This document shows positions 27,559 to 35,796 of a stretch of 64,000 nt of DNA, one piece after another. The position numbers and the translations under genes are program-made. Below the pieces are notes generated by a model, which saw nothing but the letters and a program-made list of their open reading frames with translations, made no database searches and was not told the DNA's origin. Each line of letters starts with the position of its first letter. The first letter of the stretch is position 1. Origin of the DNA: JAJUJL01 sp041736465. GTDB taxonomy: Bacteria > Chloroflexota > Anaerolineae > Anaerolineales > UBA4823. The stretch is from NCBI GenBank assembly GCA_041736465.1, contig JBGSTO010000657.1:1-64000 (forward strand), read 5' to 3'.

Positions 27559-29166
27559 ATGCCCTCCTCTCCCGACCTGCGCCTGCTGCTGCGCCTGGCA
27601 TTCGATCGCCCGGCGGAATGGCTGCTGCCCCCGGAAGCGCCTATCGAGGTGCACTGGGCAGCGTTGAGCTTAAGCGAGGTGCGCCCCGGCGACCTGTTCT
27701 TGCTGCCTACTCACGGGCAGGAGCCTGAGGCGCTGGGCCAGGCCCTCCACTCCGCCCAACAGCGCGGCGCTGCAGCCAGCCTGCTGCTTGGTGCCTTCCC
27801 CGGTGTAGAACATCTTCTGGCAAGCAGCCCCGCCGGTTTGCCGCTGGCGCTGGCCCCCGCATACGCCGACCCGCGCCAGGCGCAGGAGCGGCTTCTGGCA
27901 GCGCTGCTGAACCACAGAGCAGCGCTTTTGGAACGCGCCGAGCGACTGCAAGCGCGGTTACTACAGCTTTCGGCTGAAGGACGCGGTCTTCCGGCTCTGG
28001 CGCACAGCCTTGCGGAGGTCTCAGGGCGAGGTGTGCTGGTGCAGGATAAGCGCTTCAATATCCTCGCACAGGCCTCCTCCCTTGCGCTGGCGGATATCTG
28101 GAGCGGCGCGCTGGATGGGCTGGAGGCGCCCGACAGCCTGCCGGAAGCGCTGCGCGACCGCAAACAGGCTGGGCGCGCCTCCGGTGTGTACGCTCAAGTA
28201 CTGCCTGGCGGCTTGGAACGCCTGGTCGCGGCTGTAACCGTCAGCGAGGTGGCGCGCGGCTACCTGTCTCTGCTGGGTATTGCCGGTGAAATGGATGATT
28301 TAGACCGCATGGTAGTCGATCAGGGGGCACGCGTCTGCGCGCTGGAAATGGCGCGGCTCAAGGCGCTGCGCGAAAGCGAGAAGCGCCTGCGCGGCGATCT
28401 CCTCTCGGCTCTGATGCAGGAGACGCTCTCGCCGAACGATGCCCGCTTGTGGCTGGAGAATCTATCCTACGACCCCGACCTGCCCTACCTGGCGGTGCGC
28501 TTCGCCTGGGAAGGCGCCAACCCGCCCTCCCGCCGCCGCTTGGAGACGCTGGTCAACGGTGAGCTGGCTCGCCTGGGGCTGAACGGTGTCGCCAGCCCGC
28601 TGGGCGCTGAGATGATCTGCTTTTTGCCGGCGCCAGCCTCCGGGAGACCCGAACAGGAGATCGCTTTTTGCCAGTCGGTGCAAAACCAGGGGGCTAAAGA
28701 ACAGCCGCGCCATGCCGTGCGCTGCGGCATTGGCGCGCCGGCGCGCGAGCTTGGCACCTGGCGCACATCCTTCCGCCAGGCAGGGCAGGCATTGGAGCTG
28801 GCCCGCCGTCTGGGAGAGTCCCGCCCGCTGTACTTCCCCGATCTGTCCGTGTACAGGCTGCTGGTGCAGATGGAGCATTCTCCCGACCTATCGTCATTTC
28901 TAGAAGAGACCTTAGGACCGCTGCTGGCACACGAGAGCAGCGCTGAATTCGTGCGCACGCTGGAGGCCTTTTTCGAGCATCACGGCAATCTATCGCAAAC
29001 CGCCGAAGCGCTGTATCTGCACCGTAATACGCTGGCATACCGCCTGGACCGCATCGAAGAAATCCTGGATATCGATCTGGATGCCCCCGAAGCGCGCCTT
29101 TCAGTACAGCTTGCGCTGCTCATCCAACGCATGAGCGGCGGCAGGACCTCAGATCAAAAACCCTAG
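27559..29166 (+). CDS. PucR/CdaR-family transcriptional regulator
   Basis: The 535-residue protein has a PucR-like N-terminal domain (about 1-115), a central region that may be GAF-like (about 130-250), a CdaR GGDEF-like domain (about 270-400) and the C-terminal HTH_30 domain (about 470-530) with LSQTAEALYLHRNTLAYRL. Regulators of this kind respond to purines, sugar acids or amino acids. AGGA lies before the ATG. The next gene follows by 27 bases. No catabolic operon adjoins it, so its target is not evident. Confidence 0.88.
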   Translation: MPSSPDLRLLLRLAFDRPAEWLLPPEAPIEVHWAALSLSEVRPGDLFLLPTHGQEPEALGQALHSAQQRGAAASLLLGAFPGVEHLLASSPAGLPLALAPAYADPRQAQERLLAALLNHRAALLERAERLQARLLQLSAEGRGLPALAHSLAEVSGRGVLVQDKRFNILAQASSLALADIWSGALDGLEAPDSLPEALRDRKQAGRASGVYAQVLPGGLERLVAAVTVSEVARGYLSLLGIAGEMDDLDRMVVDQGARVCALEMARLKALRESEKRLRGDLLSALMQETLSPNDARLWLENLSYDPDLPYLAVRFAWEGANPPSRRRLETLVNGELARLGLNGVASPLGAEMICFLPAPASGRPEQEIAFCQSVQNQGAKEQPRHAVRCGIGAPARELGTWRTSFRQAGQALELARRLGESRPLYFPDLSVYRLLVQMEHSPDLSSFLEETLGPLLAHESSAEFVRTLEAFFEHHGNLSQTAEALYLHRNTLAYRLDRIEEILDIDLDAPEARLSVQLALLIQRMSGGRTSDQKP

Positions 29167-29193
29167 ATTAAGCATTCATCAAGAGGTGTCAAT

Positions 29194-29592
29194 ATGCCTG
29201 GTTTGATTGACGCAAACCACATCCACGCCGACGAGCTGCCCGGCATCTGGTCGCCGGTGCAGTGGGAACTTTCCGAAGAAGAACGTAGCCAGGAATTAGA
29301 AGCTCAGGCTGCCGCCAGTTTGCTTTGGGCAGTTGATGCGCCGGAGGCCATCCTGCGACTGCTGCTGGACGAAACCACTATTGAGCGCGTCTACGCGCCG
29401 CCCGACGGGTATGACCCAGAGCTGCAGGGCGAGTGGAATGAGAGCCTGGTCACCTTTGCCTTCAAGCGCCCGATCAAGCTGGAACGTATGGAACGGAATG
29501 CAGACAGTGTGAGCGTGCTCTACAAGCTGGATGGCGCCGGCTACTGGTTGATGGAGTTTACTCCCGAACGGGTGGTCATCGAGAGAGTTTGA
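29194..29592 (+). CDS. Hypothetical protein, unknown function
   Basis: The 132-residue acidic protein starts at an ATG with AGAGGTG upstream. The first half is helical and rich in Glu, Ala and Leu; the second half looks like beta strands (LVTFAFKRP, VSVLYKLDG, YWLMEFTP). It has no signal peptide, membrane helix, cysteine or nucleotide-binding motif, so it is probably a small cytoplasmic protein. It follows the PucR-type regulator by 27 bases and may be co-transcribed. I recognise no family. Confidence 0.7.
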   Translation: MPGLIDANHIHADELPGIWSPVQWELSEEERSQELEAQAAASLLWAVDAPEAILRLLLDETTIERVYAPPDGYDPELQGEWNESLVTFAFKRPIKLERMERNADSVSVLYKLDGAGYWLMEFTPERVVIERV

Positions 29593-29593
29593 G

Positions 29594-29623
29594 TTGAGGC
29601 TATTTGTTGTTATATAGTATAAT
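29594..29623 (+). promoter_or_regulatory. Promoter of the toxin-antitoxin operon
   Basis: A perfect TATAAT at 29618-29623 follows TTGAGG (29594-29599) at 18 bases. It lies just past the stop of the hypothetical gene and about 38 bases before the antitoxin ATG, which has GGAGG upstream. The direct repeat AGTAAGAAAGTAAGA just after the -10 box is a possible operator for the antitoxin. Confidence 0.55.
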
Positions 29624-29660
29624 AGTAAGAAAGTAAGATTTTCTAACCCGGAGGATCTTT

Positions 29661-29978
29661 ATGGGTAGCCGATCATTCTATAAAAGCCGTCTGCGCAGCA
29701 AGGGTCAGATAACTGTTCCGGCAGAAATTCGCACCGCTCTGGGAGTCGAAGAAGGCGACGATCTGGTATTTTATGCGGACGAAAGGGGGCAGGTACTTGT
29801 CAGCCGGGCGAAAATTATTGATCCAGAGCAAGCCTGGTTCTGGAGCGAGCGCTGGCAGCGACTTGAACGCGAGGCCCAGGCTGACCTGGATGCTGGGCGG
29901 GTAGCCGAGTTCGCCACCTTGAATGATGCACTGGCTGCATTGGACCAGGTGGAAACGGATCCCGATGCCGAGGATTAG
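29661..29978 (+). CDS. AbrB/MazE-type antitoxin
   Basis: The 105-residue protein has an N-terminal SpoVT/AbrB swapped-hairpin domain (about 8-50) with SKGQITVPAEIR and the LGVEEGDDLVF segment, followed by a charged helical tail (about 58-105), the usual toxin-binding part. GGAGG precedes the ATG. It probably binds its own promoter and neutralises the toxin, whose gene overlaps it by 14 bases. Confidence 0.88.
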   Translation: MGSRSFYKSRLRSKGQITVPAEIRTALGVEEGDDLVFYADERGQVLVSRAKIIDPEQAWFWSERWQRLEREAQADLDAGRVAEFATLNDALAALDQVETDPDAED

Positions 29979-30231
29979 GCTCACAAGGCGCTTCCTGAAA
30001 AGCTTCGCACGCTTACCTGCCGCCGTCCAGGAGAAGGTCAAGAAGCAAATCGCCCTGCTAGCCGATAACCCGCGCCATCCTTCGCTGCAAACCAAGCCCA
30101 TCCAGGGAGCGCCAGGCGTGTATGAGGCGCGTGTGGATATCGAATACCGCATGACCTACGAGCGGGATGCCAACGACACCCTGGTGATGCGTGTTGTGGG
30201 CAGGCATGATGACGCACTAAAAAACCCATAA
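29965..30231 (+). CDS. RelE/ParE-family toxin
   Basis: The ATG at 29965 lies inside the antitoxin reading frame and gives an 88-residue basic protein. It has the RelE/ParE pattern: R.FLKSFARLPAAVQEKVKKQI, the NPRHPSLQTKPIQG segment, an EARVDIEYRMTYE strand and the C-terminal VVGRHDDAL, in place of the usual VGHHD. The family includes ribosome-dependent mRNA endonucleases and gyrase inhibitors; sequence alone does not decide which. The overlap with the AbrB-type antitoxin supports a coupled type II system. Confidence 0.85.
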   Translation: MPRIRLTRRFLKSFARLPAAVQEKVKKQIALLADNPRHPSLQTKPIQGAPGVYEARVDIEYRMTYERDANDTLVMRVVGRHDDALKNP

Positions 30232-30251
30232 CCCTCTCTGATTCACGCCTG

Positions 30252-30731
30252 TTAATTTAGAAACAGTTTCATCCCCACATTCGAGGCCACAAATCCCAAC
30301 CGCTCGTAGAAGCGGTGAGCGTCTTTTCGGCTGATGTCGCTGGTCAAAAGCAGCAAATGGCAGCCGTGCTGGCGCGCTTCCTGGATGGCCCAGCGCATCA
30401 TCTGCGCGCCAATGCCGCGCCCGCGCCAGCCACGCTGCACGCGCACCGCCTCGATCTGCCCGCGCAACCCGCCCTGGTAGGTCAGCGAGCGAATAAAGTT
30501 TAACTGAAATGTGCCGATCACCTCCCCATCCAGCTCTGCTACCAGCAGTTCCTGATCCGGGTTGGAGTCGATCTGCTCAAAGGCATAAACATAGCTCTCA
30601 GGTAGAGGCTGGCTGGAGCGCTCGCGCTGGCTGCCCAGCGGATCGTCCGCCAGCAGTGCGACGATTGCGGGCAGGTCTTGCAGTGTGGCGCGGCGAATTA
30701 CCGCCTCTGGGGCCGAACGGTTGTTGAGCAT
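30252..30731 (-). CDS. GNAT-family N-acetyltransferase
   Basis: From the ATG at 30731 the protein has 159 residues. It shows the GNAT fold: an IRRA.LQDLPAIVALL start, strand ELLVAELDGEVIGTF and the acetyl-CoA loop RGWRGRGIGAQMM (about 95-107), then DAHRFYERLGF near the C-terminus. The start is uncertain: in-frame GTG at 30740 and TTG at 30785 also exist and none has a clear ribosome site. It follows the glycosyltransferase gene by about 57 bases and may be co-transcribed. The substrate is unknown. Confidence 0.85.
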   Translation of the reverse strand: MLNNRSAPEAVIRRATLQDLPAIVALLADDPLGSQRERSSQPLPESYVYAFEQIDSNPDQELLVAELDGEVIGTFQLNFIRSLTYQGGLRGQIEAVRVQRGWRGRGIGAQMMRWAIQEARQHGCHLLLLTSDISRKDAHRFYERLGFVASNVGMKLFLN

Positions 30732-30787
30732 ATTATTCACGCCTGGGTTCTCTCTTCCACGATCCAGATCAAATGTTGAAGACAATT

Positions 30788-32038
30788 TTATAAACTCAAG
30801 ATAATCTCACATGCCCTGTGCAGCCCATCCTCGCCTTGCAGCGCTGCGCCCAACTGCTGCGCCCCCTGGCGTATAAGCGGGTCGGAAACTGCCGAGCCAA
30901 TGCGCTCTGCCAGCGCCGAGGCGGTCAGCTTGCGGAAAGGCAGCTGCGCAGGTCCGGCGCTCAAAGCCTCGGTACGCTTACCCCAGTAGAACTGGTCGAA
31001 GGCAAAGGGCACCACCACGGACGGCACACCGGAGTGCAGCGCGAAACCGGTGGTACCGGAGCCCCCGTGGTGCACGATGGCAGCCATGCGCGGGAAAAGC
31101 CAGCCGTAGGGAACATAGTCCAGGCGAAATACGGTTGGCGGGAGGAAGGCCAGGCGCCTGCCCATTCCACCCCAACCGGCATGCAGCACCAGGCGCACAT
31201 CCGCCAGGTGCGCCGCTTCGATCACCATCTCCGCTGCCGCGCCTGCATCTGGCAGCGGCATACTGCCAAAGCCCGCGAATACTGGCGGTGGGCCTGCCTC
31301 CAGGAAGCGCAGCAGGTCAGCAGGCGGCTGCCAGGCCGGGTCTTCGGGCAGCCACCAGCCGGTCAGGTGGATGTGCTCGCCCCAATCCGGCGCCGGCGGT
31401 GAAACCCGAGAGCTGAAACCGCAAACCACCGGCACGCGCTGGCGTTGGATGGCTTCATAAGGCCCCCAATAAGCCTGCGCAGGCAGCCCCCAGCGCCTGC
31501 GCAGGCGGTTGACCGCCTGGCGAAATAACTGCCAGCCGATCTGCTCAGCCAGCCGGTATGTGGCGGTGTTGTAGCCCGGTAGAAATCCGGGCCAGGAAGG
31601 AAAGCCGATCAGCGGCCTGTGGCGCGAGCGCGTCAGCGGGATAACGCTAACCACCGCCCAGGGGATGCCCAGGTGTTCGCTGATATCCGGTCCAAAGAGC
31701 TGCGCGGGAAGCTGGTTGAGCAGCAGCTCCGTATCATCCAGCTTTTCGATCTCCTGCGGCAGGCTGGCAGCCAGCTGCCCGTAGGAGCGCTGCAAGGCGC
31801 GCCAGGCCAGCAGCGGGTTGCTGCGACCGGAAAAGAAACCGCCCTGCGCCGCCAGCTGCACCAGCGCTTCGGCGTCGCCCTGTACCGGGAAGAAAGACAG
31901 CCCGGCCTGGCGCGCCAACGGCTCGAAAGCAGCCAGGCTGACCAGCCGCACCTGCCTGCCGGCAGCCTGCAAGGCCTGCCCCAGGGGAATAAAGGGCTGC
32001 ACATCGCCGCGAGAGCCAAGCGCCAGGATTGTAATCAT
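30788..32038 (-). CDS. UGT-like (GT1-family) glycosyltransferase
   Basis: The 416-residue protein has the GT-B fold of sterol- or macrolide-type UDP-glycosyltransferases. The N-terminus reads ILALGSRGDVQPFIPLG, and the C-terminal donor-binding motif is HHGGSGTTGFALHSGVPSV (about 325-343) followed by PFAFDQFYWG. It would move a sugar from a nucleotide donor to a lipid or small-molecule acceptor. There is no membrane helix; GT1 enzymes are cytoplasmic or membrane-peripheral. The methyltransferase upstream (33-base gap) and the GNAT gene downstream may form one modification operon. Confidence 0.9.
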   Translation of the reverse strand: MITILALGSRGDVQPFIPLGQALQAAGRQVRLVSLAAFEPLARQAGLSFFPVQGDAEALVQLAAQGGFFSGRSNPLLAWRALQRSYGQLAASLPQEIEKLDDTELLLNQLPAQLFGPDISEHLGIPWAVVSVIPLTRSRHRPLIGFPSWPGFLPGYNTATYRLAEQIGWQLFRQAVNRLRRRWGLPAQAYWGPYEAIQRQRVPVVCGFSSRVSPPAPDWGEHIHLTGWWLPEDPAWQPPADLLRFLEAGPPPVFAGFGSMPLPDAGAAAEMVIEAAHLADVRLVLHAGWGGMGRRLAFLPPTVFRLDYVPYGWLFPRMAAIVHHGGSGTTGFALHSGVPSVVVPFAFDQFYWGKRTEALSAGPAQLPFRKLTASALAERIGSAVSDPLIRQGAQQLGAALQGEDGLHRACEIILSL

Positions 32039-32071
32039 CGCTTCAGTGGACCGGATACCGGTAGGCAGTGC

Positions 32072-32809
32072 TTACGCCGGCTTACGGGCAATCGCCATCA
32101 GCTCGAATTCATCCAGGCTGGGAGTCTGGCGGTTCCAGGCGCCGGCGGTGCCGCCGTAAATGTGTTCGACGCTGAAGCCAGCCTGCATCAGCATACGGCG
32201 CAGCTCGGTGGGGGTGTACGAGCGTTCGCGCAGCACAATATCCGTTGGGCCGTCCGGCGTTTGCACCGTCATGCGGCTGGTCTCCACAAGATTGAGGTAG
32301 TCAAAACGCCCCTCGGCGACTTCCTGGTCCGAGTACATACGGATGTGGCGCGCAGCGTTCAACACGGTCATCAAAAACGGCGCACCGGGCTTGAGCGAAG
32401 CATACACATTGCGCAGCAGGCGTATGTCGGCTTCGATCGGGTCGTCGGCGCTTCCCAACAGGCACATAGCGCCCTCGCACAGGCACACAGCGGCATCCAG
32501 CGGCTGCCCGGCAACGAATTCACGTGCGTTGCGGCAGATGAAACGAACGTTCAGGCCGCTCTTCTGCCGGGCTGCTTCGGCGATCGCCAGCATATCCGGC
32601 GAGAGATCCACCCCGGTCACCTGGAAGCCCAGCTTCGCCAGTCCCAACGAGTGCCGCCCAGTGCCGCAGCCAATATCGAGGATCGAAGCGCCTGGCGGGA
32701 GCTGCAGTGTTTCCACAAGAAAGCGCAGCTCGGCGGCGGTGTTTTTGGTAAATACTTCTTGCTCGTACTGAGGGGCTTCATACTCGAAAAATTCGACCCA
32801 ATCGTTCAT
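32072..32809 (-). CDS. Class I SAM-dependent methyltransferase
   Basis: The ATG at 32809 has AAGGAG eight bases upstream and gives 245 residues. The SAM-binding motif I is ILDIGCGTGRHSLGL (about 40-54), followed by motif II VTGVDLSPDML and the CLCEGAMCLL segment. The fold is that of Methyltransf_25/11 family members. The acceptor is unknown. The gene is transcribed toward the glycosyltransferase 33 bases downstream, which suggests joint modification of a lipid or secondary metabolite. Confidence 0.88.
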   Translation of the reverse strand: MNDWVEFFEYEAPQYEQEVFTKNTAAELRFLVETLQLPPGASILDIGCGTGRHSLGLAKLGFQVTGVDLSPDMLAIAEAARQKSGLNVRFICRNAREFVAGQPLDAAVCLCEGAMCLLGSADDPIEADIRLLRNVYASLKPGAPFLMTVLNAARHIRMYSDQEVAEGRFDYLNLVETSRMTVQTPDGPTDIVLRERSYTPTELRRMLMQAGFSVEHIYGGTAGAWNRQTPSLDEFELMAIARKPA

Positions 32810-32900
32810 GTGCATCTCTCCTTGCTTTCGATTATAGCCCAGTAGAAGTTCTGTGAGATAATTGCACATCCATAGAATTCGTTAAACCACGGAGGAAGCT

Positions 32901-34403
32901 ATGCGCAAGTCGCATCTTCTCATCGCAGCCACCACCATCCTGGCAGCCTGCCTGATCTGGACTCAGCCGGCTCGCGCCGACGTCGCGCCGCCGGACGTGC
33001 CGCCAGGCGCCAGCCTGCTGCCCGGTAGCGAAGGCACTCAGGTGCAGATGCTCTCGGAGACTGTGCTGCTGGATGTGCTCTCCAACCCCGCCGGTGGTTC
33101 CGCCGGGCAGGCGCGCACCACTGCTACCTTCACCATGCGCAACCTGGGCAGCCAAACCGAAACCCTGGCAGTGCGTTTCCCGCTGACCTTCTGGAACGGC
33201 GCTTCTGATGGTTTCTCCAACTACCCTGAAATCCGCGATCTGAAAGCCTATATCAACGACAAACCTGCTGCCACACGACGGGTGGTTGAGCCTTCACCCT
33301 ACGACACCTGGGATGGGCGCGCCATCCCCTGGGCGGCTTTCGATGTGACTTTCCCTCCCAACCAGGACGTGATTCTGAAGGTGGTTTACACCGCCGAAGC
33401 GCAGGGCGACTTCCCGCAGAGCAGCATCAAGCTTGTGGCTTTTCGCTATGTGCTCGAAACTGGCTCGGGTTGGGCTGGTTCGATTGGGCTGGCGGAGGTG
33501 ATCGTACGCCTGCCCTACCCTGCCAATGTGCAGAATGTGATGCTCAGCGGACAAACCGGCTATTCGTCCACCAGCCCGGGGGCAGAGATTCGCGGCAGCG
33601 AGGTGCGCTGGACTTTTCGCGATTTCGAGCCGCAGGCAGAGAACAACCTGGAGGTCACCATCGTGCAGCCGCCGCACTGGCTGCGCATACTGCAGGAGCG
33701 CCAGAATGTACAGGCCAATCCGCGCGACGGTGAGGCCTGGGGCAGGCTGGGAAAAGCCTGTAAAGAGGCCAATATGTTCCGGCGCGATCAGCGCGACGAT
33801 CCAGGTGGCGAGGAATTGTACCTGGAAGCGAAAGAAGCCTACCGGCGCTCGCTGGAGCTGCTACCGGACGACGCCTTATGGCACCTGGGAAACGGCGACC
33901 TGCTGTATAACCACTTCCTGTACCGGCAGTATTGGATCGGCAGCGGTCCGTACGATTACAGCGAGCTTCAAGAGGCGCTGCGCAGCCTCAAGCGTTCCCT
34001 GGAGCTGCAGCCAGACCTGGAGCGCGCCCAGGAGATGCTGGACTGGATCTCCAGCGCAGTCCCCGAAGCGTTAACCCGCCTGGAAGATGGCTACGACTAC
34101 CTGCTGCTGACCGCCACTCCGGCTGCCCCCACGCCGTCGCCAACACAGGCGTCTCACGAGACGCCCCTACCCGCCAACACTTCCACAATTCAGCCGGAGT
34201 TCACCGCTACAGCGACGCCAGCCCCACTCGAACCGTCTGCCACGCCTGCTGTGATAAGCCAGGTAAGCCCAACCACACCTGAGAATTCTGTACCGGAAGG
34301 AGCTGCTCCCGCCGGGCGCGGCCCATGCGCAGCAGGGGCGCTGCCGGTGCTGCTGCCGTTAGGCGGGCTGCTGATTGCCAGGCGGCGGCGGGCGATTAGA
34401 TAG
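32901..34403 (+). CDS. Exported protein with beta domain, helical repeats and C-terminal anchor
   Basis: The 500-residue protein has a signal peptide (about 1-27), an N-terminal beta-rich domain (about 45-255) reminiscent of DUF4424-like exported domains, a TPR-like helical region (about 265-400) with AYRRSLELLP and SLKRSLELQP, a Pro/Thr-rich linker (about 410-470) and a C-terminal CAAGALPVLLPLGG helix followed by RRRR. The end resembles a sorting or anchor signal with an invariant-looking Cys. I infer a surface-exposed anchored protein. Its stop overlaps the convergent M28 peptidase gene by eight bases. Confidence 0.82.
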   Translation: MRKSHLLIAATTILAACLIWTQPARADVAPPDVPPGASLLPGSEGTQVQMLSETVLLDVLSNPAGGSAGQARTTATFTMRNLGSQTETLAVRFPLTFWNGASDGFSNYPEIRDLKAYINDKPAATRRVVEPSPYDTWDGRAIPWAAFDVTFPPNQDVILKVVYTAEAQGDFPQSSIKLVAFRYVLETGSGWAGSIGLAEVIVRLPYPANVQNVMLSGQTGYSSTSPGAEIRGSEVRWTFRDFEPQAENNLEVTIVQPPHWLRILQERQNVQANPRDGEAWGRLGKACKEANMFRRDQRDDPGGEELYLEAKEAYRRSLELLPDDALWHLGNGDLLYNHFLYRQYWIGSGPYDYSELQEALRSLKRSLELQPDLERAQEMLDWISSAVPEALTRLEDGYDYLLLTATPAAPTPSPTQASHETPLPANTSTIQPEFTATATPAPLEPSATPAVISQVSPTTPENSVPEGAAPAGRGPCAAGALPVLLPLGGLLIARRRRAIR

Positions 34404-35631
34404 ACCAGCTCAGAACCAGCTCCCTTAGCGCGCGAGCAGCCTCGACCAGCTTGGCGGCATCCACCTGGTCGGGTGTGTCCTGCGGTGTGTGGGTAAAGTT
34501 GCTCCACGCTTCGCCAAACGCCTCGCAGGTGAGCGCGACCGCCGGCAATCCCTGCTGCACAAAGATGCTGTGGTCACCCTGATACCACTGCGGTCCGGGC
34601 CGTATACCGGGATAGGTGTCGAAGACCCGGCTCACAGCGGCTTCTATCGCGGGCGGCAGGTTGTACGTAGAGTAGTGTGTCGCTCCGTGCACATAGCCCA
34701 GCCCATCCATATTGACCACCAGACGCAGCTCGGGATAACGTGACTGCACCTGCTGCAAGTAAGCCACTTCCCCGGGAGCGGCGTAGTAGTCCTCGCCGTT
34801 GAAGGCCACGATCTCGACATCCAGAGGCAGCTCCTCCTCCTTCAGCATTTCGGCTAACAGAAGCAGCGTAACCACACCGGCAGCATTATCCAGCGCGCCG
34901 GGTGTGGTGGGCTTGCTGTCGAGGTGAGCCGTGAACAGCAGGAAGGCACTGACCTCCTTTCCAGCCGCAGCCGCCTTGCGGGCAACGATATTGCTTGCCC
35001 GGGCCTTGATGCGCCGCGATTGGATCGCCACGATTGTATCGCCCTTCCCACTCTGACCGGTGTACGCCGCCAGTCGCTCGCCGTCCTCCTGGCTTAGATA
35101 ACAAGAGGGAATGTCGAAGTCACCGTCTTCGAACAGCGGTGTCGGGTATAAGCCTCCCGACATCCCCGGGCTGGGCGGGCAGGCAGTGACCAACGCCAGC
35201 GGAGCTTTCGTCTCCAGCAAGGAGATCACCTGCTGCTGCTCGTCGATGCTGAAGAAGGGAAAGCGTTTGGGCATGAAGGGTTCCGCTGCGATCTCACCGT
35301 GCAGCAGCAAGATCTTTCCGCCGGCATCCAGGGCTTGCAGTTCGGCGACGGTGCTTGCTGCCGCTAACTGTGCTGCGCCAGAAAATGCCGGCGAGAAGGG
35401 GCTCGTCTGGACAGGAAAGCTCACATCCTTGATGTGCAGGCTTGCGCCGCCATCTTCCCAATCCAGGCAGTCAAATGAAGGGGTTTCGACCTGAAAGCTG
35501 GATGGAAAAGCTTGCGAGAGGTATTCTACCGCCAGGCGGTTGGCGAGGCTGCCGGTGGAACGGCGCGGATAACGTTCGCACAGATCGTTCAACCAGCGAT
35601 CTGCGATGGCATAGAGGGGATCGGGCTGCAT
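34396..35631 (-). CDS. M28-family zinc aminopeptidase-like protein
   Basis: The 411-residue protein carries the M28 metal-ligand set: TAHLDS (His/Asp, near 241), ALDNAAG (Asp, near 253), FNGEDYY (catalytic Glu, near 281), VNMDGLGY (Asp) and GDHSIF (His) near the C-terminus. That is the full di-zinc aminopeptidase pattern. AGGAGG directly precedes the ATG. No signal peptide is evident, which suggests a cytoplasmic enzyme. A protein substrate or peptide specificity cannot be read. Its 3' end overlaps that of the convergent plus-strand gene. Confidence 0.9.
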   Translation of the reverse strand: MQPDPLYAIADRWLNDLCERYPRRSTGSLANRLAVEYLSQAFPSSFQVETPSFDCLDWEDGGASLHIKDVSFPVQTSPFSPAFSGAAQLAAASTVAELQALDAGGKILLLHGEIAAEPFMPKRFPFFSIDEQQQVISLLETKAPLALVTACPPSPGMSGGLYPTPLFEDGDFDIPSCYLSQEDGERLAAYTGQSGKGDTIVAIQSRRIKARASNIVARKAAAAGKEVSAFLLFTAHLDSKPTTPGALDNAAGVVTLLLLAEMLKEEELPLDVEIVAFNGEDYYAAPGEVAYLQQVQSRYPELRLVVNMDGLGYVHGATHYSTYNLPPAIEAAVSRVFDTYPGIRPGPQWYQGDHSIFVQQGLPAVALTCEAFGEAWSNFTHTPQDTPDQVDAAKLVEAARALRELVLSWSI

Positions 35632-35796
35632 AAGCCTCCTGGGTGATCGTCAGGGGAAAATAATCCGGAGTGGTCCGTAGACTTATACGCAAGCAGGCAG
35701 ATATCGTCGCGCTGCAACGGCATAGAAACAGCTCTGCGCGCGCCGCTATTGCCGCATCTATCGCAAACCGAGCAGTCTTTCTTGTATTGCCAGAGC

